Shown: positions 26,200-35,560, counted from the stretch's first letter. The stretch is DNA of 64,000 nucleotides from 2-02-FULL-55-14 sp964473365 (GCA_964473365.1 CAYYOV010000018.1:1-64000), one strand, 5' to 3'. The notes: generated from the sequence alone by a model not told the origin. Numbers and translations are program-made.

Positions 26200-29100
26200 G
26201 GCTTCACGCGTGTGAGTATCTCGTATTGGACCCGCAATGCAGGAGACAAGGCCCGGGCCTGATCAAGAGTCAGTAGTGCCCCTGTTTCCAGCCACCCCGC
26301 GAGGGAGGCGGGGATGGCCGATGGTCGATCCTTGCCCATCGCATCAGGAGGACTGGCCTGCCGTGTCTGCCAGAACCCGATCAAATGATCGTTCCCCCAG
26401 GACGTGCCATGGCGCTTTGTATAGGCGTCGATCTCCCGACGTTTCGCGGCCGCTTCGTGCCCTTTCCCGATCCGGTCGAGGCATGCGGCTATGACGAACG
26501 ACGCACTTCGGTGGTCCGGCTCCCACGGTTCACCGCTTCCCAGGTGCTCGGGATACTTCGTCGAGCGCGTCGCATGGTCCAACGCGAGGTTCCATGCTCC
26601 CGTGCTGAACGCCTCCACGGATGCCATCAGATGGGCCCGACGATACAGATCGTGTGCCTCCCACGAGCCTTCATACGGAAGCACTTCGGTGCTATCGAGC
26701 GAATGAAGACACTCCTCGTAACGTCCTGACGCGAACAAAGCCGTCGCGAGGTCCATCCGGATGACGGTGTGTTCAGGAAATCGCGCGAATGCAAGCCGAG
26801 CCGCTTGAAGAGCGCTATCGATCCCCACGTGCTTGACGTTCTGCACGAGATAGACGTTCATCGCATGCCATGTTCGCCAGAGCGTGGGACCTTGTTCGAC
26901 TGCTGTCGCGAGATCAACATTCTCGCCTTTGGAAACGAGTGTCCGTCGTAGCCACGCCCGGGCCAGGTAGAACGTGGGGGCATCTACCGGCGAGAGGGGG
27001 CGAAACACATCGAACGCCTCGGGTGTTCGTCCTTTCGCCCAGAGCGCAAGTCCAAGATAGTACTTTGTCTTCCACGCATCGGGCGCTTCCTGGCACGCCC
27101 ATCGGAACAGGCCGATCTCTTCTTCGCGGAACGGCGTTACACCGTCGATGGGCTCCGCGATCGCGGCCAGCAAGGCGTCTCGGCTTGCCGGCGGGTTCGA
27201 TATGCGCTGCACGTAGGCCATCCAGAACCGACCCATCACGCCAAGCCGAGCGTTTTGCAGCAGCGCTAACCCGTCAGAAGTTCGGCCAACGGTATGGTAC
27301 CACAGCGCCACCTCGAGCACCGATTGTTCAGCGAACTCATTCGTGATCCCCTTCAAGACACGTCGTATGGCCTCGGTGTTGCCCTCGAGCAATGCGAGCT
27401 CGAACGACGCATGGTGGTCAAGAGGATCGAGCGCCAACGCCTGCTGGATGGTTGTGCGGGCCGAGGCCCGATCACCTGCCAGTCGTTGTGCCAGCGCGAG
27501 GACATGATAGGCCCTGAGAACGTCCTGGCCGGACCGTAGGGCGCGGCGGGCATACGAGGCTGCGAGGATCGGATCGCGCTGAATCAGATAGAGTTCGGCC
27601 ATGTGCGTATAGGCACTCGTCTGATACGCGGGCGAACGGGCGGCCCACCCGAACGCCTCGAGCGCATCGATACTGTTGCCAGCCTGACGACTGGCGACCC
27701 CGAAGGCATAATTGGCATCAGCATCATATTTCGAAAGTTGTAGGGCACGCCAAGCACTGCTGATGGCCTCGTGCGTACGATCCATCCAGCTGAGGATCAG
27801 AGACGACCGAGCGAGCGCCGCGACATAGAGTGGATCCATTTCCAGACACGATCGGAAGACGGCGAGTGCTTCGGGCAGCCGGCGTTCCTTTTCCAATTGG
27901 TCTGCTTTGATGAACAGGCCCGAGGCCGTCGTATCCGGAATGCTACGATATTCGATCGGGCGACTCAAGCGGGTCGCCTCGGGCGAATTGTCGAATCGGA
28001 GCCGCTCTCCTACCTGCACGCGGAGGCGTTCGGGTGGATCGGACCACGCGATCGTTTTCGACCACACACCAAGCGGCGTCAACGACACGCGTTCTTTGAA
28101 TACTTCTCTGGCCCCGGAGAAGATCACCACGTCTTCAGCCCATGAGGATAGTGCAGAGACCGCGATCGTCGGCGCTCCATCCTTCCATGTGATGTTCATG
28201 ATCGCCGTGGGTGCCGCCGCCCGCACACCTCCGATATTCTTCAGGGGAAACCATCGCTCCGTCCAACCGGAGGAACTGTGAGGCCACAGGAGATCATGGT
28301 CAACCTGGGAGAATAGTCGACCGGCTTGTGGTTCGGAGTACTGTCCGCGGTGGTCGGTCAGCAGTTGTTCCCAGATCGCGCCGTCGCGCGCGAGCGACCA
28401 GATCCATACCTTCCGGCCCGGCATATCATCGTAGAGAGCCCAGTGGCCGAGGCCCATCGCTGTCCCTTCGGCAAATGTCCCGAAGAACGGCTGATAGTCC
28501 CCAAAGATGAAGTTGGATTTGCTCCCTTCGAAGTTGTTGTTCCGGTAGTACGACACGTCCCGTCCCTGGGCGTCTACCGGCCAGGATTCGTTCGAAAGGT
28601 CCGTCCCATGAGGGACCATGGCATGACCCGGGTAGAAGTAGCGAAGGTCTTCGCGGGCATCGACTGCGGCGGTGCTCCACGAATACTGTGACCGGAAAAA
28701 CGGCGTCGGATTGTGCCACAGTGTGCGCGTTTCGATCGCCGCTTCGTCAGGCCGAACCGTGATCGCCACGGTCCAACGGGTGCGTGATGGCAGATCCATG
28801 GAGCCGACGAATGCGGTTACGCTGCCGTCCGTTCCGGACCGCTCAACATGATCGACGGCGGCAGCCGTGGTGGGCGTGTGACCGACGACCCCGAAATTGA
28901 ATTCGATGCCTCCGGAAGTCCAGGGTCCGCGAAGAGCGATCCGACGGAACTTGACCGCATCGTTCGTGTAGATGAACTGTTTGCCTGTGGTTCGATCGAC
29001 AGCGCCAAGGATCTTGCCTCCAAGACCGGGCGCGATATCGAGACGTATCCAACGGTTTTCCATTCGCACCACTGGCCAGGAGCTATCCACGGGAGCTGAT

Positions 29101-29279
29101 GAGAAACCGTCAAAGATCGTGTACGGATAGATGCGGGCATCGCGCATGACCGAAGGTGCGGGATCGGCATCGCCATAGGGATAGGTCGGCAGGTCGAGGA
29201 CCATCGTACGAACCGTTGCGGGCTGAGCGCTCAGGATATATGGCACCAGCATGGCGAGGAGCAACCGGGAAATTCTCAT
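26196..29279 (-). CDS. DUF5107-TPR secreted protein
   Basis: A 1027-residue protein with a signal peptide (MRISRLLLAMLVPYILSAQP), an aldose-epimerase-like beta-sandwich DUF5107 domain (about 30-420; RWIRLDIAPGLGGKILGAVD, YFYPGHAMVPHG) and a C-terminal array of about fifteen TPR-like helices (about 450-1027; ALAVFRSCLEMDPLYVAAL, AYHVLALAQRLAGD, ARTTIQQALALDPLDHHA). The DUF5107-TPR combination is known in Bacteroidota and Planctomycetota near carbohydrate-active genes. It is the first gene of a two-gene operon with the GH123-like protein. ATG 29279 is chosen as the start of the signal peptide. Confidence 0.82.
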   Translation of the reverse strand: MRISRLLLAMLVPYILSAQPATVRTMVLDLPTYPYGDADPAPSVMRDARIYPYTIFDGFSSAPVDSSWPVVRMENRWIRLDIAPGLGGKILGAVDRTTGKQFIYTNDAVKFRRIALRGPWTSGGIEFNFGVVGHTPTTAAAVDHVERSGTDGSVTAFVGSMDLPSRTRWTVAITVRPDEAAIETRTLWHNPTPFFRSQYSWSTAAVDAREDLRYFYPGHAMVPHGTDLSNESWPVDAQGRDVSYYRNNNFEGSKSNFIFGDYQPFFGTFAEGTAMGLGHWALYDDMPGRKVWIWSLARDGAIWEQLLTDHRGQYSEPQAGRLFSQVDHDLLWPHSSSGWTERWFPLKNIGGVRAAAPTAIMNITWKDGAPTIAVSALSSWAEDVVIFSGAREVFKERVSLTPLGVWSKTIAWSDPPERLRVQVGERLRFDNSPEATRLSRPIEYRSIPDTTASGLFIKADQLEKERRLPEALAVFRSCLEMDPLYVAALARSSLILSWMDRTHEAISSAWRALQLSKYDADANYAFGVASRQAGNSIDALEAFGWAARSPAYQTSAYTHMAELYLIQRDPILAASYARRALRSGQDVLRAYHVLALAQRLAGDRASARTTIQQALALDPLDHHASFELALLEGNTEAIRRVLKGITNEFAEQSVLEVALWYHTVGRTSDGLALLQNARLGVMGRFWMAYVQRISNPPASRDALLAAIAEPIDGVTPFREEEIGLFRWACQEAPDAWKTKYYLGLALWAKGRTPEAFDVFRPLSPVDAPTFYLARAWLRRTLVSKGENVDLATAVEQGPTLWRTWHAMNVYLVQNVKHVGIDSALQAARLAFARFPEHTVIRMDLATALFASGRYEECLHSLDSTEVLPYEGSWEAHDLYRRAHLMASVEAFSTGAWNLALDHATRSTKYPEHLGSGEPWEPDHRSASFVIAACLDRIGKGHEAAAKRREIDAYTKRHGTSWGNDHLIGFWQTRQASPPDAMGKDRPSAIPASLAGWLETGALLTLDQARALSPALRVQYEILTRVKP

Positions 29280-29570
29280 GACCGTGACGTGGAGAATGGA
29301 TATGTGGCTCGACGGCAAGATACCAAACGGCATGCAGAAAGCGAACCCCGACGCATCGAACGCGGGTACGCTGTCTTCCTGCCGTACCAGGTGACTCCTG
29401 CGCTGATGCAACGTTGTCGGCACATTCCTATTCTTTGGAGCACCTGATCTCCGGAAATCGCTGACGCGCGGAGACAGCTGTTTGATTCTGACTGAGAATC
29501 CACGGATACTTAGCGTGTCTTTCAGCATCCCAACCGCTTCCTCCAACACCTTACGACGAGGACTCTCGCC

Positions 29571-30020
29571 ATGAAACACCGTTCTTCGATCGCGACGATC
29601 GCCATCTCGGTCGCGTTCCTGCTCACGGCGTCCGGCTGCACTCAACGGATCCTGGATTTCACGGTCATCAGCAGCAAGAATATCAGCCTTCGGATCAAGG
29701 ACGAAGGAAAAGGCCTGAGGGTCACGGGAGAAGACAAGGCGACGTATTTTCTCTTTCCGCTCGGAAATCCGCAGGTCAAGAACGCTGTGGACCGGGCCAT
29801 CGAATCCGCCGGTCCGGGGTACGATGCCTTATTGGACGGAGTCATCTACAATCATTTTAACGTGTTCTTGTTGGTCGGCTCGTTCGGGTTCTCCGTTGAG
29901 GGGACACCGATCAAGACCTCACTGTTGATCGCAGAGCTCAAAGCGCGGAACATCGACCCGACCGTCTACTTTGCCGAGCATTCTATCGTCACACATTCTT
30001 CCCGGGACGCTGAACCATGA
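29571..30020 (+). CDS. Small hypothetical lipoprotein
   Basis: A 149-residue lipoprotein (lipobox ASGC near residue 22) with a mixed alpha/beta mature part, no recognised motif. GAGGA precedes the ATG. Its stop overlaps the start of the next gene by 4 bases (ATGA), so the two products are probably made together and may interact in the outer membrane. Confidence 0.72.
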   Translation: MKHRSSIATIAISVAFLLTASGCTQRILDFTVISSKNISLRIKDEGKGLRVTGEDKATYFLFPLGNPQVKNAVDRAIESAGPGYDALLDGVIYNHFNVFLLVGSFGFSVEGTPIKTSLLIAELKARNIDPTVYFAEHSIVTHSSRDAEP

Positions 30021-30583
30021 CGGTCAGATCGGCATTGGGTGTGATCTTCCTCTTCGCCGCTACCGCCGTTGCTCCGGCACAGCAGGAGGAGCGATTCATC
30101 TCCATCAACCTGGGATACTATTCGGGTTCTTCCGCTGGTGAGAGCGCGGTGTTCGGCGGGGGGTATGCTGTCAAAATGTTTGGCCGGGCTGTTTTGAGCG
30201 CCGATATCGGCGTCAAGACCGTGTCGGCCACGATATTCGGCGTTCCGGGGAACGAGATCACGTGGATCGACCTGGGTGCGAGCGCCCGATATCTCTTGGC
30301 GAAGGATGCGGACCTGACGCCGTATATCGGTGCCGCAGTCGGCTATGGTCCAGTCACCGTAGACGACAGACTGTTGCGGCCTGTTGGAATCACTGTATCG
30401 GGGAGTACGTCATGCTATTCGCTTACGGGACTGGGCGGTCTGAGGTGGGACATCGGCTCCGGGCTCGCATTCCAGCTTGAGGGGCGATACATGACCGCGG
30501 GATTTCCGATCGAAGGATCGGTGAAACAGAACATAAACCTCAACGGCTTCGAGGCCTTGTTCCAGACGCACATCAGGATCTGA
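30017..30583 (+). CDS. Outer-membrane beta-barrel protein
   Basis: A 188-residue OmpA/OmpW-like small barrel with signal peptide (cleavage after TAVAPAQ). Strands alternate in the typical way: FISINLGYYSG, VFGGGYAVKMF, ITWIDLGASARYLL, TPYIGAAVGYG, LAFQLEGRYM, and it ends in a strand (FQTHIRI). It is translationally coupled to the preceding lipoprotein. No enzymatic motif. Confidence 0.75.
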   Translation: MTVRSALGVIFLFAATAVAPAQQEERFISINLGYYSGSSAGESAVFGGGYAVKMFGRAVLSADIGVKTVSATIFGVPGNEITWIDLGASARYLLAKDADLTPYIGAAVGYGPVTVDDRLLRPVGITVSGSTSCYSLTGLGGLRWDIGSGLAFQLEGRYMTAGFPIEGSVKQNINLNGFEALFQTHIRI

Positions 30584-30617
30584 TCGATCTGAGTTTCAAT
30601 CGTCATCTGAAAAGTAC

Positions 30618-30648
30618 AAAGGCCCGCAATGCGGGCCTTTGCTTTTGT
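30618..30648. terminator. Bidirectional terminator
   Basis: A perfect 10-base stem AAAGGCCCGC/GCGGGCCTTT with a 3-base loop, then GCTTTTG. It lies between two convergent genes. Confidence 0.9.
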
Positions 30649-30671
30649 GCGCCTCATCCTGGCACTGACGC

Positions 30672-32969
30672 TCACTTCATCAGCACCAGCTTCCTCGTCA
30701 TCGAAAAACCGTCCGCCGTCATCCTGCAAAAGTAGATCCCGCTGGGTTCGTTGGCCGCATTCCATGTGACCGTGTGAACGCCCGCTGACCACACGCCATC
30801 CGCCAGCGTGGCGACCTCCTTCCCCAGCACATTGTAGATCCGAACGCTCACTCGGGATTCGCGAGGGACTGCATATTGGATCTGCGTGGATGGGTTGAAC
30901 GGATTTGGATAATTCTGGTCCAGCGCAAACGTCATCGAGGATCCATCCAAGCCATTGTCCGACCCGACCGATGTTGTGGCCGCGTTCCCGATGGTCTTGT
31001 ACAGCACCGCCGAGCGATCCGATCGGACCGCGAGCAGATCAGGCTTGCCGTCGCCCGTAAAATCGCCAGCCGTGAGCGCCGCGTACGAAGCGCCGTCAAC
31101 GTAGTAGTCGGTGTAGGACCGGAACACGCCACCACCCGTGTTGAGGTAGACTGCGCTCGGGCACTCGTTCTGGCCGACCGAAACGAAGTCGATCCATCCA
31201 TCGCTGTTCAAATCGACCGGCAGCGTCCAACGGATCCAGGAATTACCGAAGGTTGCACTCGTCGGCCACTGCTGAGGGATGTTGGTGCTTGCATCGCGGA
31301 ACGTGCCGTTGCCGTTGTTCAGGAGGAGTTGGATCGTCGGCGTTCGATAATCGGTATGAACGCTCGCGATGATATCGATCCATCCGTCGTTGTCCACATC
31401 CGCGACGGCCAATCCGACGGAACCGCTGGCGTTGCCCAGCGGGCGAACGGGCATGGCACCTGCTGCCGCCTGCGTAAAGACGCCTGTACCATCGTTCAAG
31501 AGAAGCTTGTCGGTCAGCGTCCAAGCGAATACGTTATCATGGCCCCCGAGAATCAGATCTTCATCGCCGTCTTTGTCGACATCGGCGAAGATGCTCGACG
31601 TGTACCGTTCAGTGCGGATGGCGATCGATGATGGAAGCCCATCCGCACTGGCGGTGAAGACTCCGCTGCCGTTGTTCCGCAGCAGCTGCGGTCCGACCAT
31701 GCCTCCGCCGATGTTGCACATATAGACGTCGAGGTCGAGGTCCTTGTCGATGTCTGCTACGGCGACGTTGTGCGTGAATGCATCAGCCGTCGGCATGCTC
31801 GACGGCATGCTTTGCATGGTCCCATCGGCATTTCGGACGAGGAGCAGGCTGACCTCGCCGGGGAATGGGTCGACGTCCGTTCCATGGCCGACGACCACCA
31901 GGTCCTGCCGGCCGTCGCGGTTGAAATCGCCGGTATACCAGTGACGTGGATGCACCAGGCCGAGATCGCGTGTCCAAGCCGAGGTATCGTGCGTGAAATT
32001 GCCCGACCCGTCGTTTTGGAGGAACCAGAATGGTGTCTTGGTACCAGGGATCGTCGGCGGCCACACAAGTCCTGTTACGATCACATCGAGGTCGTTGTCG
32101 CCGTCATAATCGAATGGGATGAGGTCCTGCGGATTGGAAATGCCGATCGAGAATGGCAGTGTGATGGCATCCGTGAAAATGCCCAGCGAATCAAGGAATC
32201 CGGCAGCGATCCACGATGGACGGTTTTGCGCTGTACGGTCCCCGAGCGTCATCGTCAAGTCCGGATTGCCGATGACGCGCGCCGTCGTCCCGGAGCCGTC
32301 GTTGAGAGGCCAGCATGCGATGAGTCCGGACTCGGAGCCGAGCAATGACTGCGTTGCCCGGGACTGGATCTCCGAGGCCGACAAGGCCACATTCCACACC
32401 CGTGCTTGACGGAGAGCTCCCGAAAATCCGCTCGCTTGGATGGAGGTATCAGGTCCGGCTCCCGCTCCGAGCGTAAACGGGACCGAGAGCGTTGTGCTTG
32501 GCGCTCCCGCGCTTGCCGTGCTGGCAACTTCGGCGCCGTTGACGTAGAGCCGCATCGTTCCGGACGACAGCGTTCCAGCAATGTGCGTCCAGGTTCGAAG
32601 CGCAGGCTGCGCTGGCGCCGTGGCCGTTCGATACGAGCCTGACACTCCGGTCGATTGGGCGAACTCGAATTTGCCGTCACCGCTCAATTCGAGGCAGTAA
32701 CTCATGTACGGATCGGCATGCCGGTTCTGGTTCGGTTTGCCCATGATGAAGGCGTACGGCGTGAGGGCCTCGATGTAGACCCAGGTCTCGATGGTGAAGG
32801 AGCTGCCAAGTTGCAGAGACGGTGATCCGGCCGTGAAGGCCATGCCGTATCCTTGGAACCGAAGGACATGCGACTGGGCTGGAGGGGCAAGTTGGCCCTT
32901 GGCGTCGGTCACCCAGAACAGGCATATGGCCACGAAGAGCGTTGCGCGATACGTGCGTCGGAGCATCAT
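30672..32969 (-). CDS. LamG and FG-GAP repeat protein with T9SS sorting domain
   Basis: A 765-residue extracellular protein. Signal peptide (to about 26), LamG/concanavalin-like domain (about 40-215; FTIETWVYIE, MRLYVNGAEVA), FG-GAP/VCBS repeats (about 260-650; DYDGDNDLDVIVTG, DFNRDGRQDLVVVG, DIDKDLDLDVYM, DVDKDGDEDLILGG, DVDNDGWIDIIAS, DLNSDGWIDFVSVG, DFTGDGKPDLLAV), each with the DxDxDGxxD calcium-binding pattern, then the T9SS domain (about 685-765, YPNPFNPST). Such proteins are adhesins or surface scaffolds, and no catalytic motif is seen. Confidence 0.9.
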   Translation of the reverse strand: MMLRRTYRATLFVAICLFWVTDAKGQLAPPAQSHVLRFQGYGMAFTAGSPSLQLGSSFTIETWVYIEALTPYAFIMGKPNQNRHADPYMSYCLELSGDGKFEFAQSTGVSGSYRTATAPAQPALRTWTHIAGTLSSGTMRLYVNGAEVASTASAGAPSTTLSVPFTLGAGAGPDTSIQASGFSGALRQARVWNVALSASEIQSRATQSLLGSESGLIACWPLNDGSGTTARVIGNPDLTMTLGDRTAQNRPSWIAAGFLDSLGIFTDAITLPFSIGISNPQDLIPFDYDGDNDLDVIVTGLVWPPTIPGTKTPFWFLQNDGSGNFTHDTSAWTRDLGLVHPRHWYTGDFNRDGRQDLVVVGHGTDVDPFPGEVSLLLVRNADGTMQSMPSSMPTADAFTHNVAVADIDKDLDLDVYMCNIGGGMVGPQLLRNNGSGVFTASADGLPSSIAIRTERYTSSIFADVDKDGDEDLILGGHDNVFAWTLTDKLLLNDGTGVFTQAAAGAMPVRPLGNASGSVGLAVADVDNDGWIDIIASVHTDYRTPTIQLLLNNGNGTFRDASTNIPQQWPTSATFGNSWIRWTLPVDLNSDGWIDFVSVGQNECPSAVYLNTGGGVFRSYTDYYVDGASYAALTAGDFTGDGKPDLLAVRSDRSAVLYKTIGNAATTSVGSDNGLDGSSMTFALDQNYPNPFNPSTQIQYAVPRESRVSVRIYNVLGKEVATLADGVWSAGVHTVTWNAANEPSGIYFCRMTADGFSMTRKLVLMK

Positions 32970-33163
32970 GTCGATGTTGTTCTGTGATGATCGAGAGGTG
33001 AGAATATCAGGTATGTGACGGTGGAATCCAAGGGACGAGAAGATCGGAATCGCTCACGGCGGCCGCTTGCTTGCGCCGGCCGTGATTTGGGACGCAAGAA
33101 ACAGCGACGCCGATCATCGCTGACCGGCGGAACTTCATTCCATCACCATTATCACTGCCGCTT

Positions 33164-33205
33164 CTTCAACTTCTACCTTCTACCCTCTTCCTTCTGCCTT
33201 GCTTA
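33164..33205. repeat. Heptad array, TTCTACC type, next to tRNA-Glu
   Basis: CTTCAAC, TTCTACC, TTCTACC, CTCTTCC, TTCTGCC, TTGCTTA, ending one base before the tRNA-Glu 3' end. TCAACTTCTAC (33166-33176) is an exact inverted repeat of GTAGAAGTTGA at 33311-33321 on the other side of the tRNA. Confidence 0.88.
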
Positions 33206-33206
33206 G

Positions 33207-33278
33207 TACCCCCAAGGGGAATCGAACCCCTATTACAAGCTTGAAAAGCTCGTGTCCTAACCGTTAGACGATGGGGGC
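33207..33278 (-). tRNA. tRNA-Glu (anticodon TTC)
   Basis: 72 bases folding as a full cloverleaf. Acceptor GCCCCCA/TGGGGGT, anticodon loop TTTTCAA, T-loop GGTTCGATTCC. CCA is not encoded. Confidence 0.95.
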
Positions 33279-33288
33279 GGAACACCAA

Positions 33289-33323
33289 GGAAGAGTGTAG
33301 AATGAAGAATGTAGAAGTTGACT
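33289..33323. repeat. Heptad array, TGTAGAA type, 5' of tRNA-Glu
   Basis: GGAAGAG, TGTAGAA, TGAAGAA, TGTAGAA, GTTGACT. It is the inverted partner of the array at 33164. Confidence 0.8.
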
Positions 33324-33363
33324 AAAGACCGCCTGGGATAGAATGGATCGCCACGACAGAATG

Positions 33364-33720
33364 TCACGACTTCGAGCGTGAGGTCTTGAGACCCGCGACA
33401 AGTATTGCAGTCAGCTCGCTCGACTCCACGCGCACTGGCATGGCTTCATGGTCAAGAACAAGCTCCAGCGCCATCAGAAGCTCCAGCCAGTACGTGCACT
33501 CATCGGCCTCTTCCATCGCGACCTGCATCTTCGCTTCGAACTCGGCTTTCGAGCGTGCACGACACGCGGCCCGATAATTGGCGCCGACTGAAGTTGAGGA
33601 CCGGATCAACTGCCGAACGATGACTTCCGCCGCAACCCCTACCGGTACACTCTGCACCAACCTGATGACTCGGAGCGCAAAGTCTTTGGTACGGACCTTG
33701 AGATCCCGTGTCTTCTCCAT
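33364..33720 (-). CDS. Four-helix-bundle protein (S23/23S IVS type)
   Basis: A 118-residue helical protein of the TIGR02436 family, originally found encoded in 23S rRNA intervening sequences: FALRVIRLVQSVP, VIVRQLIRSSTSVGANYRAACRARSKAEF (the family signature SVGANY.EA) and EEADECTYWLELL. GGGAGGGGG precedes the ATG. Function unknown; members often turn up as lone mobile-looking insertions. Here it lies between two tRNA genes, each flanked by the same TTCTACC heptads. Confidence 0.88.
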   Translation of the reverse strand: MEKTRDLKVRTKDFALRVIRLVQSVPVGVAAEVIVRQLIRSSTSVGANYRAACRARSKAEFEAKMQVAMEEADECTYWLELLMALELVLDHEAMPVRVESSELTAILVAGLKTSRSKS

Positions 33721-33746
33721 CCCCCTCCCCTCGATCAGTACTCCAC

Positions 33747-33781
33747 TTCTACCTTCTACCTTCTTGCCTCTACCTTGCTTC
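33747..33781. repeat. Heptad array, TTCTACC type, next to tRNA-His
   Basis: TTCTACC, TTCTACC, TTCTTGC, CTCTACC, TTGCTTC. It is almost the same string as at 33171-33205 and in the same position relative to its tRNA (immediately 3'). Confidence 0.88.
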
Positions 33782-33782
33782 G

Positions 33783-33857
33783 GGTGGCCAACGGGATTTG
33801 AACCCGCGACCTCCAGGGCCACAACCTGGCGCTCTAACCGACTGAGCTATGGCCACC
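33783..33857 (-). tRNA. tRNA-His (anticodon GTG)
   Basis: 75 bases including the encoded G-1 opposite C73, the identity element for histidyl-tRNA. Acceptor GTGGCCA/TGGCCAC, anticodon loop TTGTGGC, T-loop GGTTCAAATCC. Confidence 0.95.
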
Positions 33858-33951
33858 GTGAACTCATGCGAAGGATGACGAATGACGGAAGAACTGCCGC
33901 CGGATGGTGGACATCCGGAGTCGTACGCGCACCGTCTTCCCCCGCAGAGAC

Positions 33952-33985
33952 AAAATAAGCCTGTCTTTCAACAGGCTGTCTTTAA
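33952..33985 (-). terminator. Terminator of the response regulator gene
   Basis: On the minus strand AGCCTGT, TGAAAG loop, ACAGGCT, then TATTTTG. It lies about 50 bases after the stop codon at 34029. Confidence 0.75.
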
Positions 33986-34028
33986 GGTACCGCAATTCAG
34001 CTGGAAATGCAAGGAACGGTCCGCGGGC

Positions 34029-34733
34029 CTATGCCGGGTCATCGCCGAACATGAAACCTTCTCCGGGCACCGTTCGCAACGGGCCGTGCATCGGATCCAT
34101 CCCGGTTGCCTTGCGCAACCTGCTCACGGCCACGTCCACAACATTCGTTTGCGGATCGAAATCCAATCCCCACAGGTCTCGGAGGAGTTGCTCCCGCCGA
34201 ATGACCGCGTTCTTGCGCCGCAGAAAATATTCAAGCAATCCGGACTCTTTTGGCGTGAGCACGATCTCAGTCGATCCGTGCGTTACTGTGCGTGTCATGA
34301 TGTCGAGCCGGAAACCCGCCCCCTCCAGATAACGGCCTCGTAATCCCTGGGACCGCTGCCAAACGGCCCGGATGCGCGCCACGAGCTCACGATGGTCGAA
34401 CGGCTTCACGATGTAATCATCCGCCCCCTGTTCAAGCCCCCGGATCCGGTCGTCCGTTTGATCCCGACCGGAGAGGATCACGACGGGGGCCGCAAAGCCC
34501 GCTCTGCGCAGGTCGCGCAGAACATCGAGCCCATCCTTCAGCGGCAAGGCCAGATCCAGGATCATCAGGTCCGGCTGCCAGGCGAGCGCCTGCTCTTCGG
34601 CCGTATGACCATCCGTCGCGACTTCAACCGTGATGCCGGCGTGTGTCAGGACCGAACGCAGTACGGAAACGACGGCCGGCTCGTCTTCCACGACGAGCAC
34701 TTTCTTGGGAAGTGTGGTAGGATCGGAACTCAT
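34029..34733 (-). CDS. OmpR/PhoB-family response regulator
   Basis: A 234-residue two-component regulator. Receiver domain 11-125: acidic E16/D17, phospho-acceptor D60 (LMILDLALP), K109 region (YIVKPFD). Winged-helix effector domain about 140-232: LTPKESGLLEYFLRRKNAVIRREQLL and NVVDVAVSRLRKAT recognition helix. ATG 34733 gives the usual short leader before the receiver domain. No histidine kinase is adjacent, so it is an orphan in this window. Confidence 0.92.
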   Translation of the reverse strand: MSSDPTTLPKKVLVVEDEPAVVSVLRSVLTHAGITVEVATDGHTAEEQALAWQPDLMILDLALPLKDGLDVLRDLRRAGFAAPVVILSGRDQTDDRIRGLEQGADDYIVKPFDHRELVARIRAVWQRSQGLRGRYLEGAGFRLDIMTRTVTHGSTEIVLTPKESGLLEYFLRRKNAVIRREQLLRDLWGLDFDPQTNVVDVAVSRLRKATGMDPMHGPLRTVPGEGFMFGDDPA

Positions 34734-34865
34734 GGTAATCTGGAACATTACACAGGTTCGCCACAGATGCAACTCTATTATAATGTACTAATGAATCCCC
34801 ATTCAGGGAAGGCCAATTCCCGGTCAATTGTTCGTTGGATGACCGAATGATATATTACATGGCAA

Positions 34866-35453
34866 GTGTACGAACGCATGACCACCGACCTCCTTCTCCT
34901 CCCCGCATTCTATCTTCTCGGCTGTCTGACCTCGGGCTACTACCTCGTCCGGGCGTTCAAGAACACCGACATCCGCAAGCACGCACTCGGATCGACCGGC
35001 GCACGCGATGTCGGACGCGTGCTTGGTCCCTGGGGGCTCATCGTCACGAGCGGGCTCGACCTTATTAAGGGGGCATCCGCCGTGTGGATCGCGACTCGGT
35101 ATGGTACACACGACTGGCTCGCCCCGGCTGGGATCATCATGATGCTCGCTGGACACATCTGGCCGGCTCAGCTGGGATTCCGCGGAGGTCGCGGCGTGAT
35201 GCCGGCCGTCGGCGCAGTCGCCGTGCTCGACCCTATCCTTATGGCCGTCTTTATCGGTCTTCTCGTCCCGGTGTACGCGGTCCTGCGACGCCTGACCTTG
35301 AGCGGTATGATCGTCGTCGCCTTTGCTCCGGTGATCGCGTTCGTGCTCGGGCGGACGGGACAGATCCTCCCATTACTCTGCGTCGTGTCTCCACTCATTG
35401 TCGTCGCCCACTGGAAGATCCTTCGCGAAGACCTCGGATTGGCGCGGGCGTAG
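34866..35453 (+). CDS. plsY: Glycerol-3-phosphate acyltransferase PlsY-like
   Basis: A 195-residue integral membrane enzyme using acyl-phosphate to make 1-acyl-glycerol 3-phosphate, the first step of phospholipid synthesis. The three conserved loops are present in variant form: GSTGARDVGRVLG for GSGN.GATN, DLIKGASAVW for D..KG, and GHIWPAQLGFRGGRGVMPA for GH..P.F..FKGGKGVAT. The substitutions make it a divergent PlsY. Start GTG 34866; an ATG at 34878 is equally possible. Confidence 0.78.
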   Translation: MYERMTTDLLLLPAFYLLGCLTSGYYLVRAFKNTDIRKHALGSTGARDVGRVLGPWGLIVTSGLDLIKGASAVWIATRYGTHDWLAPAGIIMMLAGHIWPAQLGFRGGRGVMPAVGAVAVLDPILMAVFIGLLVPVYAVLRRLTLSGMIVVAFAPVIAFVLGRTGQILPLLCVVSPLIVVAHWKILREDLGLARA

Positions 35454-35560
35454 CGGCCCTTGCTTCCGTCCTTTCGGCTCAGTATTGTTTTATCTCGTCG
35501 GTTCCCCCACCAACCGTCGTCCACCAGGCACTTCTCACCCTCAGCAGGAGGCAGCACCTC

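Noticed and set aside
33207..33857. Open frames reading through the two tRNA genes
   Set aside because: The plus and minus frames there owe their length to tRNA sequence, and both tRNAs fold fully with correct anticodons.
33164..33857. The tRNA-flanked block called as an integrative element
   Set aside because: There is no integrase and no duplicated tRNA 3' end (att) sequence. Only the heptad strings repeat, so it is reported as a finding, not as a mobile element.
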